Part shown: piece after piece, positions 61,828 through 64,000 of the stretch
How the letters are laid out: every line of letters starts with the position of its first letter
Position numbering within the stretch: position 1 is the stretch's first letter
The notes under the pieces: model-generated
Told to the model about the DNA's origin: nothing
Database searches by the model: none
What the model saw: the letters and a program-made list of their open reading frames with translations, nothing else
NCBI GenBank assembly: GCA_013397845.1
Contig: VZTG01009228.1
Coordinates: 1,386,502 to 1,450,501 of the forward strand
Reading direction: 5' to 3'
Length of the DNA: 64,000 nucleotides
From: Melanocharis versteri
Lineage: Eukaryota > Chordata > Aves > Passeriformes > Melanocharitidae
Made by a program: the position numbers and the translations under genes

Positions 61828-64000
61828 AGGACATAAGCAGCAGAAGCCACTTCATGACAAGGTAATGATTTCTGTGAACTTCAGTGGGGTGAGCAACTGA
61901 ACAAAATGAAGCTATTCTAAATTCTGACAGTTCACTCAGTGTAATTTGTTTGAAAGTGTTAACAGGATGCTAACATGGACTCGGTATGCCACAAAATGAA
62001 GAGGGAAATCAAGCAAACATTTACAGCTAGCTTGTCTTCAAAACGCATTGGGGCTTTTTCGCTATCTAAAATACTGTTCAAGTCTGGAAGCTGCGTTCTA
62101 ATTTATAGCTGCAGCAACCTCTCTGCTTTACCTGTGAATTACCTTAAGAGTGCACAGTAAAGCTGAGTTACTCATCAGGAAAATGTCTGCTTCTACGACT
62201 AAGAAAATCAGCCATAATAAAAGGCAGACAGCATTTGCTGGATGCAAAAAGGCCTCTGCAATTATCACTTAATTGTCCTTCATGGGCCAGTACTGGGAGT
62301 CTCATACTTTCCCCTTAAGGTTGCTCCCTTCTTCAGCACTTTTCTTAACTGTCTACTTAATTAGTCTTCCTTCCTGGGCTTAATTGTGAATTTGTTTTGA
62401 TTAATTAGCCTCAGAGCTCACTTGGCACTAACTGAAATATAGGAGAAGTGCTCCGTTTCTTCAGTGTATAGGCTACTGCATCCTAGGGGAGCCCCCTCTT
62501 TGTCAGCAATAAAATTTCAAGTTCAGATAGTGTTTGAAAAAAACTTTTTTGTAATTAACTTTCAATTCTTGTAATTACTCCCGCTGTACTACAACACAAA
62601 AGTGTTGCTAACATAAAGAAAGGGTAAAATTCATTAAATTCAGGCCTCTTCTTCAGTGGATTATACATCATGCTCATTAGCTGAACCCTGTAGTTTTAGA
62701 TAAGATGGCACAATGCTCATAAATGCAAGTGATCAGATCACAACTAGAATCCCAAGCCAGGTGTGTGGGTTACCAGCAGAGACAGCTCTGTCCTTGTGGC
62801 ACCAACAGCAGACAACCTTTTCCATACCAATCTATTCAAAGTTATTGAGCTTCATTGAAGACACTTTACATAACCCAGACCAGTCAGTCTGCAACACCTT
62901 TGAGCACTAATGTCGAGCTCTTCATTATGTTTACACCTCTCATATCACCCCTTTCCTCCCCCTCTTTACAGCACGTTCACTCCAGAAGACACCCTCACAG
63001 CGTTACCATGCTGTGATGCATCTGCCATCTTGATCAATTCTCATTTCAGATACTATTACTGAAAACCTAAGAAAAGGCATTTTTAAACACCATCACAGTG
63101 AAAAACTTTAATAAGCTAAATGAAATAATGTGTTAACAGCTATCATACCCATTTAACAAACTTCCTAAATATTTGTCAAGAGTACTGGAATTATTCTGTT
63201 TTCAAATTTAAAAGTCCTTACCTATCGCACTGCAAAGAAAAATTTAAAATCTTATTCTAGACATTAATATTTTTTCTTGTGAACACTTTTAGACTTACAT
63301 CTCAACTCAACAGTCAGACTGACAAAGTAAACACTTTGTTTCTTCCAGCTCCTTGTTTTAATCACTGTTGCTCTTGTGCTCCAAAAAGGACTGCAGAAGG
63401 AGTGCAGAGTTCCTGTGCTTTTACAACCGTTTGTGTGGCACCTTTACTCAGGCACAGAAGCTCAAATGAAACAGATCAGAACAGAAGCTTTGTAAGTGGG
63501 CTTAAAAACACAGAGCAGCTCTGCAGGCTGACTGATGGTCAACCATGTTTTCATCTTAGAACTGGACCATAGGACTCACTTTGGTTGTCAAATCCTAACT
63601 GAAGCTCATCCATGCAACCCAAAACGTTTGCCTTTGAGATTTCTTCTGACTATATTTGTGAACATCTGTGAAGTGACAGGATTCTGCCATGGAAATGTAC
63701 CAGCTTGGAAAAACTAAGATATTCAGTTACAACAGCTGTCAATACCACTGAAGAGGCATGGTCCATGCTCTTCAGTTGGATTTATCACCTGCAATCAATC
63801 ACCACTTAAGTAAATACTGTATTACAAAAGACATCATGCCGAGTCTATACATCAGTAGAAATACAAGAAATATTCCTTAATGCTGAAATACCTTTTCAGC
63901 TGTTATGAAATGAGGAAATAGCTCTTTAAGTTTATTGCATTCCCCAAATGTTAATTTAAAATCATCTGCAGATAACCAATTTAGTTGTGCACTTGAAAAA
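61828..64000. other. Non-coding stretch with a TAATTA-rich segment
   Basis: No exon, RNA gene or transposon recognised. The stretch 62255-62580 carries repeated TTAATTAG/GTAATTAC-type words (listed separately). The remainder to the window end has short random-looking frames, up to 97 codons at 63279-63572. Confidence 0.5.
62255..62580. promoter_or_regulatory. Candidate homeodomain-site cluster / conserved element
   Basis: TAAT-core words recur: CTTAATTG near 62268, TTAATTAG at 62357-62364, CTTAATTG near 62380, GATTAATTAGCC at 62399-62410, GTAATTAAC at 62551-62559 and GTAATTAC at 62571-62578. They are set in sequence of ordinary composition rather than simple AT repeat. Such clusters are typical of developmental enhancers. 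Function is inference. Confidence 0.3.

Noticed and set aside
61590..61900. Frames of 85-86 codons on both strands
   Set aside because: They fall in the short LTR copy and its edge and carry no protein motif.
1..64000. CRISPR arrays, operons, rRNA or phage-like genes
   Set aside because: No regularly spaced repeats, ribosomal RNA text or bacterial gene organisation is seen anywhere in the window.

Overview
The window reads as nuclear DNA from a bird. The best evidence is its repeats: several CR1 LINE fragments on both strands, with the typical CR1 3' ends built from short ATTCTATG/ATTCTGTG-like words, and two copies of an LTR family whose 5' end reads TGTGTTGGGTTTGTGTGGCC. I know that LTR family from neoavian (including passerine) genomes. 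Base composition is moderately AT-rich, there are no bacterial-style ORF arrays or ribosome binding sites, and I see no LINE-1 or Alu-type sequence. Clade assignment below 'bird, probably Neoaves' is inference.

I could not recognise a single host protein-coding exon. All open reading frames are short. The longest (245 codons, 35008-35745) lies in a CpG-rich patch and resembles no family I know. The only recognisable protein fragments are broken reverse-transcriptase remnants inside CR1 copies (about 11.3-12.2 kb on the minus strand and 50.6-51.0 kb on the plus strand).

Layout. 1-11 kb: single-copy non-coding DNA with one possible very old CR1 scrap near 2.05 kb. 11.0-12.3 kb: a 5'-truncated CR1 on minus. 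12.3-22 kb: non-coding, with a short CR1 3' end, a GT microsatellite, a MIR-like SINE remnant, and stretches dense in homeodomain/POU/SOX-type words. 22-35 kb: non-coding, with a G-quadruplex motif at 22.16 kb. 35.28-35.64 kb: the only clear CpG-island-like patch. 39.1-39.4 kb: a CR1 3' end. 43.0 kb: a purine tract with a G-quadruplex motif beside the only ambiguous base (N at 43060). 44.44-45.49 kb: an LTR on plus. 46.92 kb: the strongest G-quadruplex motif. 48.9 kb: a 27-base A run. 50.06-51.03 kb: a MIR-like remnant, then an internally deleted CR1. 57.56-57.90 kb and 59.50-59.59 kb: CR1 3' pieces. 61.35-61.83 kb: a second, internally deleted LTR copy on minus. 62.2-62.6 kb: a TAATTA-rich segment.

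Taken together this looks like an intergenic or long-intron region, possibly a gene desert with regulatory elements. I found no coherent new multi-gene system. The points most worth checking are the CpG-rich patch with its splice-donor and TATA-like words, the deletion structure of the second LTR, the G-quadruplex motifs, and the candidate conserved regulatory segments.
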